A stretch of DNA of 45,789 bases from an uncultured Gordonibacter sp. (lineage in GTDB: Bacteria > Actinomycetota > Coriobacteriia > Coriobacteriales > Eggerthellaceae): NCBI GenBank assembly GCA_904420575.1, contig CAJFVW010000037.1, forward strand, positions 1 through 45,789. Reading direction: 5' to 3'. Positions 23,099 through 31,230 of this stretch are shown here, piece by piece. Position numbers and translations under genes: made by a program. The first letter of the stretch is position 1. Every line of letters starts with the position of its first letter. The notes beneath the pieces were generated by a model. It was not told the DNA's origin, ran no database searches, and saw only the letters and a list, made by a program, of their open reading frames with translations.

Positions 23099-24403
23099 TC
23101 AGGCTCCCAGGAACGCGCCCGCGAAGAGCGTGAGCATGATCGTCTCTATCCGGTGGCGTGCCTGGGCCACGGCGGAGAGACCGTCGGGCCCCGGCGCCGC
23201 GGCGGCCGGCGCATGCGCGCCCGCAACGTCCGCCGCAGACGCGGGCGCACCCGCGAGCGACGAAGCGGCCGAGGATGCGGCCCCAGCCGCGAGCGACGAG
23301 CTCGCTGGCGCCGCCGGCGCGTCCGGCGCAGAGGGGGCCTCCGGCGCAGAGGGCGCCGTCGGCGCGGCCGGGCCTCTGCCCGCTCCTGCTCCCGTGCCCA
23401 GGGCGCCGGCTGCCGCACCCGCGACGTCGTCTCCTGCCATGTCGCCGGCATCAGACGCGCCTTCCGCCACGAAGGCGATCGAGACGGCGCCAGTGGAAGC
23501 GTGCGCCCGCACGCGTCTGTCCGCGCCGGCCGACCCTCGCGGCACGTTCACGTCGCCCATCGACGAGGCGGCTTCCACCCGGTAGTCGCTTTCGACGCCT
23601 ACGACCGTGACCTCTATGTCTCCCACGGACGTTTCGAAGACAAGGTCGTCGCCTGCGACGTCCGCCGCGTGGACGGCCCCGCTCGAGGTGCGCACGTCGA
23701 GAATGGGCGCGCTCACCTGTCGCAGGTCCTGGTCGCCGATGGAGGTGCGGCTCGTCAGCGTTTCGGTTGCCGTGACGTCCGCCATCGTGATGCTGCCGCT
23801 TTCGAGCGAGGCGTTCACGCGCGCCGCCTGCACGTCGGCGGCATGGATGCCCCCGACGTTCGAGCTCAGCGAGACGTCCTGCGCCTCGATGCGGGTGGCG
23901 TGGACGCTTCCGCTCGAAGAGGCGAGCGAGACCGACGACAGGCCGGCGAAGCCCGCGGCCTCCACGTCGCCGACCCCCGTCTCCACCAGAATCGATCCCG
24001 TGAAGGAGCGGGGCACCTTCACGACGGTCATGCCGCGTTGGAACGACATGAACTCGAACCGGACGAACCCGTCTCGCTGCTCGTCGGTTCCTTCGATGGT
24101 GAGGACGCCGTCCTGGTCGGTCAACGAAACGCTCCGCCGCTCGTTCGTCCAGTATTCCACCTGGAAGGCGTCGTCGTCGGTCGGCTCCAAGCGGATGCTC
24201 TGGCACCCGTCGTGAACGACGAGGGCGGTGTGCGGCGCCTCGGCTTCGGAGGGAAGCGTGCGCGTGCTCGACACCCAGTCGCGCGTCGTCGACAGGTTCT
24301 GCAGGCTGAATCCCGCCTTGGCGAACGCGAACAGCGAAAGTGCGCTGCCGCCCACCAGCAGCACCGTTGCCAGGACGAGCACGACCTTGCGCGATCTAGA
24401 CAT
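23099..24403 (-). CDS. DUF4097-family envelope protein with Ala/Pro-rich stalk
   Basis: A 434-residue protein with an N-terminal membrane segment (residues 6-28), then a repeated beta-strand domain of the DUF4097/LiaG-like type in which short units such as SSSGSVHATRIEAQDVSL, SNVGGIHAADV and TSIGDQDLRQV recur (about 140-300). Next comes roughly 95 residues of low-complexity Ala/Pro/Gly/Ser, and a hydrophobic C-terminal end. Members are thought to sit on the outer face of the membrane in envelope-stress operons. The ATG overlaps the end of the DUF1700 gene by 8 nt, making it the third gene of the PadR operon. The exact role is unknown. Confidence 0.85.
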   Translation of the reverse strand: MSRSRKVVLVLATVLLVGGSALSLFAFAKAGFSLQNLSTTRDWVSSTRTLPSEAEAPHTALVVHDGCQSIRLEPTDDDAFQVEYWTNERRSVSLTDQDGVLTIEGTDEQRDGFVRFEFMSFQRGMTVVKVPRSFTGSILVETGVGDVEAAGFAGLSSVSLASSSGSVHATRIEAQDVSLSSNVGGIHAADVQAARVNASLESGSITMADVTATETLTSRTSIGDQDLRQVSAPILDVRTSSGAVHAADVAGDDLVFETSVGDIEVTVVGVESDYRVEAASSMGDVNVPRGSAGADRRVRAHASTGAVSIAFVAEGASDAGDMAGDDVAGAAAGALGTGAGAGRGPAAPTAPSAPEAPSAPDAPAAPASSSLAAGAASSAASSLAGAPASAADVAGAHAPAAAAPGPDGLSAVAQARHRIETIMLTLFAGAFLGA

Positions 24404-25016
24404 GGCGGGCCTCCTTCTGCTTGTTGGAACCGTCCGGCTTCACGAAGCGGCTCTTCACCCACCGGCCGAACGTGCCGGTCAGGCTGACGAGGCCCTTGCT
24501 GGCGGCCAGCACGCCGAACCAGGCGAACAGCCCCAGGCCCGAGGCCGCAAGGCCGGCGCCCAGCTGGAACAGGCCCGTGAGCGGATAGCCGTTGGCCAGG
24601 CACCACGCCAAAAGGAAGAAGCCGATCGGGGCGCACAGGATCAGCACCGCCACCGTCGTCCACAGGGCCACGATGACCATCCAGATGGACAGATACACCA
24701 TGAAGACGGCCAGCGCGAGGACGAGCACGACGGGCACCCAGAGGGGGGAGAACACCACCAAAAGCACGACGTTCAGGGTGCGGCTGCCCGTGTTGGCCTT
24801 CGCGATGGCCTTGGGGATGGGCGGCGTCTCGGCGATGATCTGCGCCGCGATGGCCTCGACGGGTCCCAGCGCCGCCACGGCCTCCTCTTCGCGCATGCCG
24901 TCTTCCATGCGGTCGGCGATCATTTCCTCGTAGAACGCGATAGACTGCTCCACTTCGTAGGAGGGCAGTTTGCCGAGCGCGCGCCGGAGCGCTTGCGAGA
25001 ACTCGGTCTTGTTCAT
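24396..25016 (-). CDS. DUF1700-family membrane protein
   Basis: A 206-residue protein: an N-terminal helical domain (FSQALRRALGKLPSYEVEQS and FYEEMIADRMEDGMREEEAV), typical of DUF1700 proteins that follow PadR regulators, then four to five hydrophobic segments from about residue 82 to 180. The start ATG overlaps the PadR stop as ATGA, showing translational coupling; its own stop overlaps the DUF4097 gene. Such triads occur in many Gram-positive bacteria and respond to envelope stress or to aromatic/antimicrobial compounds. No enzymatic motif is present. Confidence 0.88.
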   Translation of the reverse strand: MNKTEFSQALRRALGKLPSYEVEQSIAFYEEMIADRMEDGMREEEAVAALGPVEAIAAQIIAETPPIPKAIAKANTGSRTLNVVLLVVFSPLWVPVVLVLALAVFMVYLSIWMVIVALWTTVAVLILCAPIGFFLLAWCLANGYPLTGLFQLGAGLAASGLGLFAWFGVLAASKGLVSLTGTFGRWVKSRFVKPDGSNKQKEARHV

Positions 25017-25327
25017 TGGTTGGCACCTCGTTTCACGTAGTCGTAGATGGCGATAACGTCGTCCCGTTCACGCAGGAACTCGTCGATGTGGGCGACGCCG
25101 GCATCCGTGATGCGATAGTACTTGCGCAGCCGCCCGTTGTGCTCCACGGAGTACACGACCAGAAGCCCCGCCGATTCCAAGCGTTTGAGCAGGGGATACA
25201 GCGTCGATTCGGTCAGATTCAACACGGCGGGCACGTCTTTGACTATCTGGTAGCCGTACGAGTCCTGCCGCTTGATCGAGGCGAGCACGCACACTTCCAG
25301 GAACCCGCGCTTCATCTGTGCGTCCAT
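25013..25327 (-). CDS. PadR-family transcriptional regulator
   Basis: A 104-residue winged-helix repressor: GFLEVCVLASIKRQDSYGYQ, then LTESTLYPLLKRLESAGLL as recognition helix and YSVEHNGRLRKYYRIT as the wing. This is the short PadR-like form with a brief dimerisation helix. Three ATGs lie near the 5' end; 25327 is preferred because AGGAGG is then 7 nt upstream, whereas 25333 abuts it. A perfect 13-bp inverted repeat overlaps the promoter just upstream, so self-repression is likely. First gene of an operon with the two membrane proteins. Confidence 0.95.
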   Translation of the reverse strand: MDAQMKRGFLEVCVLASIKRQDSYGYQIVKDVPAVLNLTESTLYPLLKRLESAGLLVVYSVEHNGRLRKYYRITDAGVAHIDEFLRERDDVIAIYDYVKRGANQ

Positions 25328-25342
25328 CTGCATACCTCCTTT

Positions 25343-25375
25343 CGCCATATACTATATGATACATAGTATATGGCG
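25343..25375 (-). promoter_or_regulatory. Probable PadR operator overlapping the operon promoter
   Basis: CGCCATATACTAT (25343-25355) and its exact complement at 25363-25375 are separated by 7 nt. The site is strikingly AT-rich, contains minus-strand TATACT and TATCAT boxes and lies about 16 nt upstream of the PadR start. Binding by PadR is inferred. Confidence 0.7.
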
Positions 25376-25518
25376 TCAAGGGGTATTTGCGGAAAGTGGC
25401 GGAAGGGCGAAGGGACAGGGGCAGGGCGGGCGTCGACCGGGCAAGGCGCCGGCGGGGCGGGGCGCGAGGGCAGGGGTGGAGCAAGGAAAGAGAAGGGGGC
25501 GAAAGGGGGCGGGCGGAA

Positions 25519-25663
25519 GGACGGCGGAAGAAGCGAGGGCAGAAGTAAGGACGGCGGAAGGAGCGAGGGCAGGAGAGGGCCGAGTAGGTGCCGGCCGGGC
25601 ATGGCGTTGCCGAGTAGGTGCCGGCCGGGCATGGCGTTGCCGGGCACGGTGCCGGCCGGGCAT
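25519..25663. repeat. 30-nt tandem repeats of two types
   Basis: Two near-identical 30-nt units beginning GGACGGCGGAAG (25519-25548, 25549-25578) are followed directly by two identical 30-nt units beginning GCCGAGTAGGTG (25579-25608, 25609-25638) and a diverged 25-nt third copy to 25663. There are no spacers, so this is not a CRISPR array. Confidence 0.8.
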
Positions 25664-25790
25664 GCAATTTTTACCGGATATGCGAGCCGAAAGCCGCCCC
25701 TGCAGGGCCATATGGGCGATCTGCGGAAGAAAAGCGCAGGTCGGGATTCTCGCTTCCGTTCATCTGCCTCGCATATCCGGCAAAAATTGC
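25664..25790. repeat. 127-nt structure with 23-bp inverted-repeat ends
   Basis: The arms at 25664-25686 and 25768-25790 (starting GCAATTTTTACCGG) pair over 23 bp with one mismatch. Between them is a second 8-bp stem, GATCTGCG (25718-25725) with CGCAGGTC (25735-25742). The arms are AT-rich compared with surroundings. It may be a small non-autonomous mobile element or a branched non-coding RNA. Confidence 0.55.
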
Positions 25791-26093
25791 GCCGGACCCC
25801 TCCGACGCCCCAATCCCGCGTTCGAGAGCGTCCAAAGAACCCCGACCGACGAAGACGCGTTCCTGTGGCGACATGAAGCCGTGAGACGGCACAGAGACGA
25901 GAGTGAAGGCGCCGGCAAGACGGCCAGGTTCGAGGTTGCGGCAAAAAGCACAACCGGCTGCATCTCAAGGACGGGCCCTTCTTTGTGTATCCCAACCATG
26001 TCCAAGCAACCCGTGAAATACCGATGGTGGTTCGACATGGAGGAAAATGAAGCGCCTTGCGGGAGCGTCCTGCCGTTGGGGCCACGGGTTTGC

Positions 26094-26099
26094 TATCAT
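26094..26099 (+). promoter_or_regulatory. Candidate -10 box of the gatCAB operon
   Basis: TATCAT 89 nt before gatC, in the same sequence setting as other -10 candidates here; no strong -35. Confidence 0.35.
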
Positions 26100-26187
26100 G
26101 GACGACGTTATGTTTTCGCCTGTTCCGCCTTCGCCAGCCACGCTTGCGGCGGCGTCGCGTGGAAACGAGAAGGGAAGAACGGACCCC

Positions 26188-26499
26188 ATGACCCAACATT
26201 TGAGCGAACGCGACGTGCGCGGCATCGCGGAATACACGCGCATCGGGCTCACCGACGCCGAGGTGGCGCAGATGACCGTCGACCTGAACGCCATCATCGA
26301 CAGCCTGAAACCCATCACGGAATACGACCTTGCGGGCGTGGAGCCCACGTTCCACCCCATCGGAGGCCTGTCGAACGTCATGCGCGAGGACGTGGAAGAG
26401 CCTGGCTTCTCCCAGGCCGTCGCCCTTGAAAACGCGCCGAAACGGCAAGACGGCAGCTTCCTCGTCCCGTCGATCTTGGGCGAAGGGGGCGATCGCTGA
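26188..26499 (+). CDS. gatC: Asp-tRNA(Asn)/Glu-tRNA(Gln) amidotransferase subunit C
   Basis: A 103-residue GatC, the small belt-like subunit that wraps GatA and GatB. Typical segments are the N-terminal helix with YTRIGLTDAEV, then DLNAIIDSLKPITEYDLAGVEPTFHP with the conserved VEPT, and the C-terminal LREDxx-type motif reading MREDVEE. It ends QDGSFLVPSIL, close to the family consensus for entry into GatA. The stop TGA overlaps the gatA start (TGATG). The complex converts misacylated tRNAs, indicating that asparaginyl- or glutaminyl-tRNA is made indirectly in this organism. Confidence 0.95.
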   Translation: MTQHLSERDVRGIAEYTRIGLTDAEVAQMTVDLNAIIDSLKPITEYDLAGVEPTFHPIGGLSNVMREDVEEPGFSQAVALENAPKRQDGSFLVPSILGEGGDR

Positions 26500-28217
26500 T
26501 GGCGGCCGCGACCGAGCGGGCGTTCGCCTGCATGGGCGTGCGCGACGTCCGATCCGGCCTCGCCGCCGGCGCGTTCAGCGCCCGCGAGATCGCCGAGGCG
26601 TCGCTCGCGCGCGTCCGCGCCCTCGACGGCGCGACCCATGCGTTCCTGGAAACCACCGAGCAGCTGGCGCTCGCGCAGGCCGCGAAGATCGACGCGGCCG
26701 TGGCCGCCGGCACGCTCGACGCCTGCGGGCCGCTCGCCGGCGTGCCCGTGGCGTTCAAGGACAACATGAACCTGACGGGCACGCACACCACGTGCTCGTC
26801 GCAGATGCTCGCCAACTACGTGTCGCCCTACACGGCCACGTGCGTGGCGCGCACCATCGATGCCGGCGGCATCCCGCTCGGCAAGCTCAACATGGACGAG
26901 TTCGCGTTCGGCAGCTCCACGGAGACGAGCGCGTTCGGCCCTTCGCGCAATCCCTGGGACCTTTCGCGCGTGCCGGGCGGCTCGTCCGGCGGCAGCGCTT
27001 CTGCCGTGGGCGCGGGACTTGCCACCATCGCGCTCGGAAGCGACACGGGCGGCTCCATCCGCCAGCCAGGCAGCTTTTGCGGCGTCGTGGCCGTCAAGCC
27101 CTCCTATGGCGTGGTCTCGCGCTTCGGCGTGGTGGCGTTCGGCAGCTCGCTCGACCAGGTGGGCCCGTTCGCGCGCTCGGTGGAGGACGCGGCCTTCGCC
27201 CTGAACGCCATCGCCGGCCGCGACGCGCTCGATTGCACCAGCCAGGCTGTCGGCATCGACTTCGCGGCGAACCTCGCCGAGGGGGTCAGGGGCATGCGCA
27301 TCGGCATCGTGCCGGCGTTCATGGAGGCGCGTGGCCTCACGGCCGAGGTCAAGGCCAAGGTGGAGGAGGCCGCCGACCACCTGCGTGCCCTCGGCGCGGA
27401 CATCGTGGAGGTGGAGCTGCCTAACGCCCAGGCCGCCATGAGCGCCTATTACGTGCTGGGCCCGTGCGAGGCGTTCAGCAACCTGGCGCGCTTCGACTCC
27501 GTGCGCTACGGCTACTGCGATCCCGGCCACGCGGATCTCGGCAGCCAGTACGAAGCCAGCCGCGCCAAGGGCTTCGGCCCCGAGACGCGCCGCCGCATCA
27601 TGCTGGGGAGCTACCTTCTGTCCGCCGGCGTGTACGACACCTACTACTATCCCGCGCAGCAGGTGCGAACGCTCATCACGCAAGACTACGAACGCGCCTT
27701 CCAGCGGGTGGATTGCATCCTCGCGCCCGTGTCGCCGCGCACGGCGTTCCGGTTCGGCGAGGTGAGCGACCCCACCGACATGTACCTGTCCGACATGTTC
27801 ACCATCTCCATCAACATCGCGGGCAACGGCGGCATGAGCCTGCCGGCGGGCCTGGGCGCCGACACGGGCCTGCCCGTGGGCGTGCAGCTGGTCTCGCCAC
27901 AGTTCAAGGACGAGAACATGCTGCGTGTGGCCGCTGCGCTGGAAACGGCGTACGGCCCGGCTCCCGTGGCGCCCGCCTTCCGCGAGGGCGGGACGCTCGA
28001 GGCCTCCCCGGCGAACATTCCGGACGCCGCCGATGCGGTTCCGGGAGTCGATCTGCCCGGCCTCCTTTCGGCAGAGGGGGCGCCCTCGGAGGTGCCCGCC
28101 AAGCGAGTTCCGCACGAGCCGGACAGCCCGGCGGGCTGTCCGTGCGAGCCAGGACTGTCTGAGCGGCCGGGTTCTGCCGAGGGCGTCGCAGCGCAGGTCG
28201 AAAGGGCGGGTGAGTAA
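26499..28217 (+). CDS. gatA: Asp-tRNA(Asn)/Glu-tRNA(Gln) amidotransferase subunit A
   Basis: A 572-residue amidase-signature enzyme that releases ammonia from glutamine for the GatB site. The Ser-cisSer-Lys triad is visible: Lys in VPVAFKDNMNLTG (about 87), and GGSSGGSAS with the nucleophile in GSDTGGSIRQP. The core ends near residue 490 after GVQLVSPQFKDENML and APAFREGG. The final ~80 residues are an extension with low complexity, not usual for GatA, partly encoded by a palindromic segment at 28111-28146. Overlaps gatC by one base and precedes gatB by 1 nt. Confidence 0.96.
   Translation: MAAATERAFACMGVRDVRSGLAAGAFSAREIAEASLARVRALDGATHAFLETTEQLALAQAAKIDAAVAAGTLDACGPLAGVPVAFKDNMNLTGTHTTCSSQMLANYVSPYTATCVARTIDAGGIPLGKLNMDEFAFGSSTETSAFGPSRNPWDLSRVPGGSSGGSASAVGAGLATIALGSDTGGSIRQPGSFCGVVAVKPSYGVVSRFGVVAFGSSLDQVGPFARSVEDAAFALNAIAGRDALDCTSQAVGIDFAANLAEGVRGMRIGIVPAFMEARGLTAEVKAKVEEAADHLRALGADIVEVELPNAQAAMSAYYVLGPCEAFSNLARFDSVRYGYCDPGHADLGSQYEASRAKGFGPETRRRIMLGSYLLSAGVYDTYYYPAQQVRTLITQDYERAFQRVDCILAPVSPRTAFRFGEVSDPTDMYLSDMFTISINIAGNGGMSLPAGLGADTGLPVGVQLVSPQFKDENMLRVAAALETAYGPAPVAPAFREGGTLEASPANIPDAADAVPGVDLPGLLSAEGAPSEVPAKRVPHEPDSPAGCPCEPGLSERPGSAEGVAAQVERAGE
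28111..28146. repeat. Palindromic segment in the gatA C-terminal extension
   Basis: Inner arms GGACAGCCCG (28121-28130) and CGGGCTGTCC (28132-28141), and outer arms CGCAC (28111-28115) and GTGCG (28142-28146) with a 5-nt bulge. It lies in coding DNA of the non-conserved tail. Sequence differs from the recQ/hisH element. Confidence 0.55.
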
Positions 28218-28218
28218 C

Positions 28219-29793
28219 ATGCGGAAACTCGAAGAGGTGCTGCAGGACTGGGAGGCGGTCATCGGCCTCGAGGTGCACGCCGAGCTCACCACGCTCGAGA
28301 CGAAGATGTTCTGCGGCTGCAAGCTGGAGTTCGGCGCCGCGCCCAACACGCACACGTGCCCCGTGTGCCTGGGCCTGCCGGGCGCGCTGCCCGTGCCGAA
28401 CAAGGCCGCCATCGAGTCCATCGTGCTGGCCGGCCTGGCCACGAACTGCGACATCGAGAAGCACTCGATGTTCTACCGCAAGAACTACATGTACCCCGAC
28501 ATGTCGAAGAACTTCCAGACCACGCAGGGCCCGGTGGCCTTCTGCATGCGGGGGCATCTGGACTTGGACGTGGACGGCCCGGCCGCCAAGGAGCGCATCA
28601 CGGCCGCGGGCCTCGCCGAGGGCGACTGTGACGGCAACGCCACGCGCACGGCGGACGGCTACACGGCGCACGTGGGCATCACGCGCATCCACATGGAGGA
28701 GGACGCCGGCAAGATGGTGCACGTCGGCGGCTCCGAAGGCCGCATCGCCGGCGCCACGCACTCGCTCGTGGACTACAACCGCTGCGGCACGCCGCTCATC
28801 GAGCTCGTGACCGAGCCCGACCTGCGCACGCCCGAGGAAGCGCGGCTGTTCATGCAGAAGCTGCGCCAGATCTACCTCGCCATCGGCATTTCCGACTGCT
28901 CGATGGAGGAAGGGAGCCTCCGCTGCGACGGCAACGTGTCCCTGCGTCGCCGCGGCGATTCCAAGCTGGGCGTGAAGACCGAGCTCAAGAACATGAACAG
29001 CTTCAAGAACCTCCACGACGGCCTGGCCTACGAGATCTGCCGCCAGGCCGAGGTGCTGGAAGAAGGCGGCCAGATCTACCAGGAGACGCGCCACTGGGAT
29101 CCCACGTCCAAGCGCACCATCGTCATGCGCGTGAAGGAGACGGCCGACGACTACCGCCTGTTCCCGGAGCCCGACCTCGCGCCCTACGATCTCACGGACG
29201 AGTGGATCGACCAGGTGCGCGCCAAGCTCCCCGAGCTGCCGGACCAGAAGGCGGCCCGCTTCGCGCGCGACTTCGGGCTGTCCGCCTACGACGCGCGCCA
29301 TCTGGTGGAAAGCCGCGCGACGGCGCGCTTCTTCGAGGCGTGCATGGAGCTGGCCGGCGAGGACGCGGGCGCGCTCGCCAAGCCGGTGGCGAACCTCGTC
29401 ATCAACGACGTGACGGCGCACCTCAACGCGCATGCGGACTTCGACCTGGAGGACTCGCCGCTCACGCCTGCGCGCGCCGTGGCGCTCGTGAGGCTGGTGG
29501 CCGAGGACGCCATATCCTCCAAGCAGGGCAAGGAGGTGTTCGCGGCCGTCCTCGAGGAGGGCAAGGACCCAGCGGACGTCGTCAAGGAGCGCGGCATGGA
29601 GCAGGTGTCCGACGCCGGCGCCATCGAGGCCGTCGTCGACGCCGTGCTGGCCGCCAACCCCGACAAGGTGGCCCAGTACCAGGGGGGCAAGACCGGCCTC
29701 ATCGGCTTCTTCGTGGGCCAGTGCATGAAAGAGATGCGCGGCCAGGGCAACCCGAAGGTGATAAACGAGCTTCTGGTCAAGAAGCTGGGGTAA
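28219..29793 (+). CDS. gatB: Asp-tRNA(Asn)/Glu-tRNA(Gln) amidotransferase subunit B
   Basis: A 524-residue GatB, the kinase/transamidase subunit that phosphorylates and amidates the misacylated tRNA. The start region WEAVIGLEVHAELTT is the family N-terminus, followed by zinc-type cysteines in KMFCGCKLEFGAAPNTHTC-PVC, LPGALPVPNK, and YNRCGTPLIELVTEPD. The C-terminal helical and YqeY-like tail (VVKERGMEQVSD... IGFFVGQCMKEMRGQGNPK) binds tRNA. It begins directly after gatA with a weak ribosome site, so it depends on coupling. A hairpin terminates the operon 14 nt after the stop. Confidence 0.96.
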   Translation: MRKLEEVLQDWEAVIGLEVHAELTTLETKMFCGCKLEFGAAPNTHTCPVCLGLPGALPVPNKAAIESIVLAGLATNCDIEKHSMFYRKNYMYPDMSKNFQTTQGPVAFCMRGHLDLDVDGPAAKERITAAGLAEGDCDGNATRTADGYTAHVGITRIHMEEDAGKMVHVGGSEGRIAGATHSLVDYNRCGTPLIELVTEPDLRTPEEARLFMQKLRQIYLAIGISDCSMEEGSLRCDGNVSLRRRGDSKLGVKTELKNMNSFKNLHDGLAYEICRQAEVLEEGGQIYQETRHWDPTSKRTIVMRVKETADDYRLFPEPDLAPYDLTDEWIDQVRAKLPELPDQKAARFARDFGLSAYDARHLVESRATARFFEACMELAGEDAGALAKPVANLVINDVTAHLNAHADFDLEDSPLTPARAVALVRLVAEDAISSKQGKEVFAAVLEEGKDPADVVKERGMEQVSDAGAIEAVVDAVLAANPDKVAQYQGGKTGLIGFFVGQCMKEMRGQGNPKVINELLVKKLG

Positions 29794-29807
29794 AAGACGC
29801 GCCCTCT

Positions 29808-29835
29808 CTCCCCGTCCGGCGCACCGGGCGGGGAG
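29808..29835 (+). terminator. Hairpin after gatB
   Basis: A 12-bp stem with one G-U pair (CTCCCCGTCCGG with CCGGGCGGGGAG) and a CGCA tetraloop. No T-run directly after it. Confidence 0.55.
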
Positions 29836-29929
29836 GGGGTTCGAACGCAAGAGGGTGGCCGCATGGTCGCTTTTTTTATTCAAACATGCCATTTTCTCAT
29901 CGATTTCGTTAAAAAACTTTCCCAAAGGG

Positions 29930-29957
29930 TTGACTTGCCTTCAAAACAGCGTAGTTT
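29930..29957 (+). promoter_or_regulatory. Promoter of the rloA-rloB pair
   Basis: TTGACT (29930-29935), 16-nt spacer, TAGTTT (29952-29957), inside a distinctly AT-rich 120-nt stretch. It is one of the best -35 boxes in the window. The AT bias is compatible with horizontal transfer of the pair. Confidence 0.55.
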
Positions 29958-29991
29958 AAGCATGGAAATGCAGCCTAGATGGGGAGTCGCC

Positions 29992-31230
29992 ATGCTCTGT
30001 CAGTTCACGTTCAAGAACTTCAAATCCTATCGAGACGAGACGACGCTCGATTTTCAAGCCGCGCCCATCAAGGAGTTCTCCGGCTCGCTGCTGAAAAAAG
30101 AGGGCGCCTCGGGGGCGTTTCTCCCCGTAGCTGCCATCTACGGCCCCAACGGTGGCGGCAAGTCGGGCGTTCTGGAAGCATTGCAGGCCGTTGTCCGCCT
30201 GGTGATTGCGCCGACCGTTCTCATGGACGCAGAAGCCGGCTTTTCGATGAGCATGCCCAAAATCGTCCCCTTCAAGTTCGACGGCCTTTCAAAGGGCGAA
30301 CCGACCGAATTCGAGCTGTTCTTTCGCGTGGGGTGGTACGAGTATCGCTACCGTGTTTCCTGCAAGTCGGGAGCGGTTCTGGAAGAGTCTCTCTACAGGA
30401 GATCTTTGTCGGGCACCAAGCCGGCGATGGCGTTCGAGCGGAACGAGGGCGGCATCAGAGTCGGCTCGGTTCTGACGGGGGCCCGCATTCTGAAAGAAAC
30501 GAGCATCAGCGAGAGAATGCCCCTGCTCTCGTTCCTGTCGATCAACTACGACATCCCGGTCGTCGAGGAAGTGATCGGCTGGTTCATGTCGACATCCTTC
30601 GTTCGGAGTGGCGGCATGCTCACGAGCGGTCCCAGGCTCGACTGGACCGCCATGGACGAAATGAAGGCGAATATCGAACGGCTGCTGGGAAACATGGACC
30701 TTGGCATCACCAGCTATCGCATCGAACGCCACGAACGGCATTCGCACGCGGATTCGTCCAAGTTGTTTCTCCAACATCCGGTGGGCGAAAACACGTACGA
30801 GCTTGAATCGCGCGAAGAGTCCGCAGGCACGCAACGGCTTCTCGAGCTGCTTCCCCATCTCCTTTCGTCGCTGCAAGAAGGCACGCTGCTCGTGGTAGAC
30901 GAGCTGGACGACCGCCTGCACCCCAAGATGCTCAGGCAGATCGTATCGTTCTACAAGGATCCGGAGGTCAACGTGGGCGGCGGGCAACTCCTGTTCACGT
31001 CGCACGACGTGTGCACCATGCGCAATACCGTGTTCCGGCGCGACGAGATATGGTTCGCTGCCAAGGACGAGACGGAGAGCAGCATGCTGTACTCCCTCTA
31101 CGAGATACGTGACGAGGACGGCGGCGCGGTGAAGGCCACGGCGGCTTACGACAAGCAGTACCTCGAAGGCCGCTATGGGGCCGATCCTTACTTCGAGCGC
31201 ATGAAGGGCTGGTCGGGCGATGTCGAATAA
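29992..31230 (+). CDS. RloA-like AAA ATPase of a two-gene defence pair
   Basis: A 412-residue ABC/AAA-type ATPase of the COG1106-like group. The N-terminus FTFKNFKSYRDETTLDF is typical, Walker A is GPNGGGKS (51-58), and the late Walker B/signature region includes LLVVDELDDRLHP (about 299-311) and LLFTSHD. Such ATPases pair with RloB-type proteins (RloA/RloB; the AbiL abortive-infection system is similar). GGGGAG is 5-6 nt before ATG 29992; an in-frame ATG at 29962 is possible. It overlaps rloB by 11 nt. Base composition near the 5' end is lower in GC than neighbours, fitting an acquired defence module. Confidence 0.85.
   Translation: MLCQFTFKNFKSYRDETTLDFQAAPIKEFSGSLLKKEGASGAFLPVAAIYGPNGGGKSGVLEALQAVVRLVIAPTVLMDAEAGFSMSMPKIVPFKFDGLSKGEPTEFELFFRVGWYEYRYRVSCKSGAVLEESLYRRSLSGTKPAMAFERNEGGIRVGSVLTGARILKETSISERMPLLSFLSINYDIPVVEEVIGWFMSTSFVRSGGMLTSGPRLDWTAMDEMKANIERLLGNMDLGITSYRIERHERHSHADSSKLFLQHPVGENTYELESREESAGTQRLLELLPHLLSSLQEGTLLVVDELDDRLHPKMLRQIVSFYKDPEVNVGGGQLLFTSHDVCTMRNTVFRRDEIWFAAKDETESSMLYSLYEIRDEDGGAVKATAAYDKQYLEGRYGADPYFERMKGWSGDVE

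Larger units (their letters stand above)
25376..26187. other. Gene-free, repeat-rich spacer before gatC
   Basis: About 810 nt with no supported gene; open frames here have no recognisable domain and follow the repeats. It holds a purine-rich stretch (about 25390-25580), 30-nt tandem repeats, a 127-nt inverted-repeat structure, and an unassigned segment from about 25880 to 26050 that is less GC-rich and could include a leader or small RNA. Confidence 0.5.

Noticed and set aside
25519-25663. Possible CRISPR array
   Set aside because: Units are contiguous 30-nt repeats of two types with no unique spacers and no cas genes nearby.
25370-25876. 168-codon plus-strand frame in the repeat-rich spacer
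   Set aside because: Composed of tandem repeats and Arg/Gly/Pro-rich sequence; no start signal and no conserved motif.
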